This document shows, one piece after another, positions 13,288-13,989 of a stretch of 13,989 nucleotides of DNA. The first letter of the stretch is position 1. The number at the start of each line of letters is the position of its first letter. Below the pieces are notes generated by a model. That model searched no databases, was not told the origin of the DNA, and worked only from the letters and a program-made list of their open reading frames with translations. Source of the stretch: an uncultured Lachnospiraceae bacterium (lineage in GTDB: Bacteria > Bacillota > Clostridia > Lachnospirales > Lachnospiraceae); NCBI GenBank assembly GCA_910586585.1, contig CAJUKA010000101.1, positions 1 through 13,989 of the forward strand, given 5' to 3'. The translations under genes and the position numbers were made by a program.

Positions 13288-13770
13288 ATGAAAATCCTAA
13301 TTATTAGTGACACACATAGAAAAAATGAAAATTATATTAAGATTTTAAAAGAGCTTGGTAAATTGGATTTAATCATTCATCTTGGAGATATTGAAGGCAG
13401 TGAGTACACGATTCAGGAGGCTGCTGGCTGCCCTGTTGAGATGGTTGCAGGAAATAATGATTTTTTTTCTGATTTACCATCAGAAAAGACTTTACAAATA
13501 GGTAAGTATTGTGTTATGATAACACACGGTCATAGATATTATATTGGTATGGGCAGTGAGATGCTGAAAAAGGAAGCAGTAGCGCAAGGTGCAGATATAG
13601 TGATGTATGGGCACACCCATAGACCTGTGATAGATATCTCCAACAAGATTATTGCACTCAATCCAGGCAGTTTGTCTTATCCTCGGCAGGATAATAGAAA
13701 ACCATCTTATATCATAATGGAGATTGGAGCTGACGGAGAAGCAACATTTAAACTGCACTATATAGAATAG
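13288..13770 (+). CDS. Metallophosphoesterase, YfcE/MJ0936 family
   Basis: The 160-residue protein is a small calcineurin-like phosphoesterase, cytoplasmic and dependent on two metal ions. It starts MKILIISDTH with Asp8 and His10, then HLGDIEG (Asp34), GNND (55-58), THGH (79-82) and YGHTHRP (107-113, metal ligands His109 and His111), and ends in the NPGSLSYPR motif. All expected metal ligands are present. Family members hydrolyse phosphodiesters in vitro and their natural substrates are mostly unknown, so no symbol is given. The start at 13288 is preferred for its ribosome site and because the family usually begins MKI; an in-frame ATG at 13258 would add ten residues (MKEDIDMEAA). It follows rdgB with almost no gap and is probably translated from the same message. 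Confidence 0.92.
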   Translation: MKILIISDTHRKNENYIKILKELGKLDLIIHLGDIEGSEYTIQEAAGCPVEMVAGNNDFFSDLPSEKTLQIGKYCVMITHGHRYYIGMGSEMLKKEAVAQGADIVMYGHTHRPVIDISNKIIALNPGSLSYPRQDNRKPSYIIMEIGADGEATFKLHYIE

Positions 13771-13867
13771 TTTCTTAGAATATTGCGCTTTGATTGCTAT
13801 TTATTAAGGGAAAATTTTTAAGCAGTTTGAAAGAATTTAAAAAAATAAAAAAAATTAAAAAAAAGTA

Positions 13868-13896
13868 TTGACATACATATAAGAGTTGTGTATAAT
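13868..13896 (+). promoter_or_regulatory. Consensus promoter of the tRNA gene, with UP-like tract
   Basis: TTGACA (13868-13873), a 17-base spacer and TATAAT (13891-13896) match the sigma-A consensus at every position. The preceding 13830-13866 is almost pure A and T, as in UP elements of strong stable-RNA promoters. Transcription would start near 13903, about 33 bases before the tRNA. Confidence 0.92.
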
Positions 13897-13935
13897 AAAA
13901 CTCGTCGCTGTGAGATAACGGAACAAACTAAATAC

Positions 13936-13989
13936 CGGGGTGTGGCTCAGCTTGGCTAGAGCGCCTGGTTTGGGACCAGGAGGTCGCAG
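13936..13989 (+). tRNA. tRNA-Pro (anticodon UGG), cut off by the window end
   Basis: The sequence gives acceptor strand CGGGGTG (13936-13942), D arm GCTC/GAGC (13945-13948, 13959-13962), and anticodon stem CCTGG/CCAGG (13964-13968, 13976-13980). The loop TTTGGGA places the anticodon TGG at 13971-13973, which reads proline CCN codons, chiefly CCA. The window ends in the T arm, so the 3' acceptor half is not seen. Further tRNA genes may follow in the same transcript. Confidence 0.95.

Overview
The window reads as chromosomal DNA of an anaerobic Firmicute, most likely a Lachnospiraceae-type Clostridium relative. It is AT-rich, carries AGGAGG-like ribosome sites and sigma-A-like promoters, and encodes a fused FeoA-FeoB protein, a clostridial-type GltB with a short propeptide, and a HAAS/DUF1700-like membrane protein. 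This assignment is inference from protein style and composition, not from a database search. No phage, insertion-sequence or CRISPR signature was seen. Every gene I call runs on the + strand; a minus-strand promoter at the left edge points out of the window.

Layout. 1-442 is a regulatory stretch: a minus-strand promoter (76-104), a + strand promoter (199-227), a terminator hairpin only about 30 bases downstream of it (259-303), and a dyad just before the gltB ribosome site. 443-6612 holds gltB and gltD, the two subunits of NADPH-type glutamate synthase, separated by a 134-base gap that folds on paper into a closed, branched structure. A strong terminator follows at 6671-6708. 6709-7040 is a structured leader in front of feoAB (7041-9395), a ferrous iron transporter with FeoA fused to FeoB. 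A small unknown protein (9526-9912) and a HAAS/DUF1700-like membrane protein (9954-10424) follow, then two hairpins, the second a clear terminator.

10547-11026 is a long gap with several stem-loops, some mutually exclusive, ending at a 54-residue protein that is almost half asparagine and has its own ribosome site and terminator. The last block is conserved housekeeping: a THUMP-domain RNA methyltransferase (11365-12534), the RdgB/HAM1 nucleotide pyrophosphatase (12644-13258), a YfcE/MJ0936-type phosphoesterase (13288-13770), and the first 54 bases of a tRNA-Pro(UGG) behind a consensus promoter.

Glutamate synthase is iron-sulfur rich, so an iron importer next door is plausible company, but terminators separate the units and nothing shows co-regulation. 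The protein-coding genes are mostly ordinary. What deserves attention is between them: the gltB attenuator-like leader, the gltB-gltD gap structure, the feoAB leader with a 14-pair closing stem, the stem-loop-rich gap near 10.8 kb, and the asparagine-rich microprotein. All RNA structures were found by eye and have not been tested by folding software or comparison.
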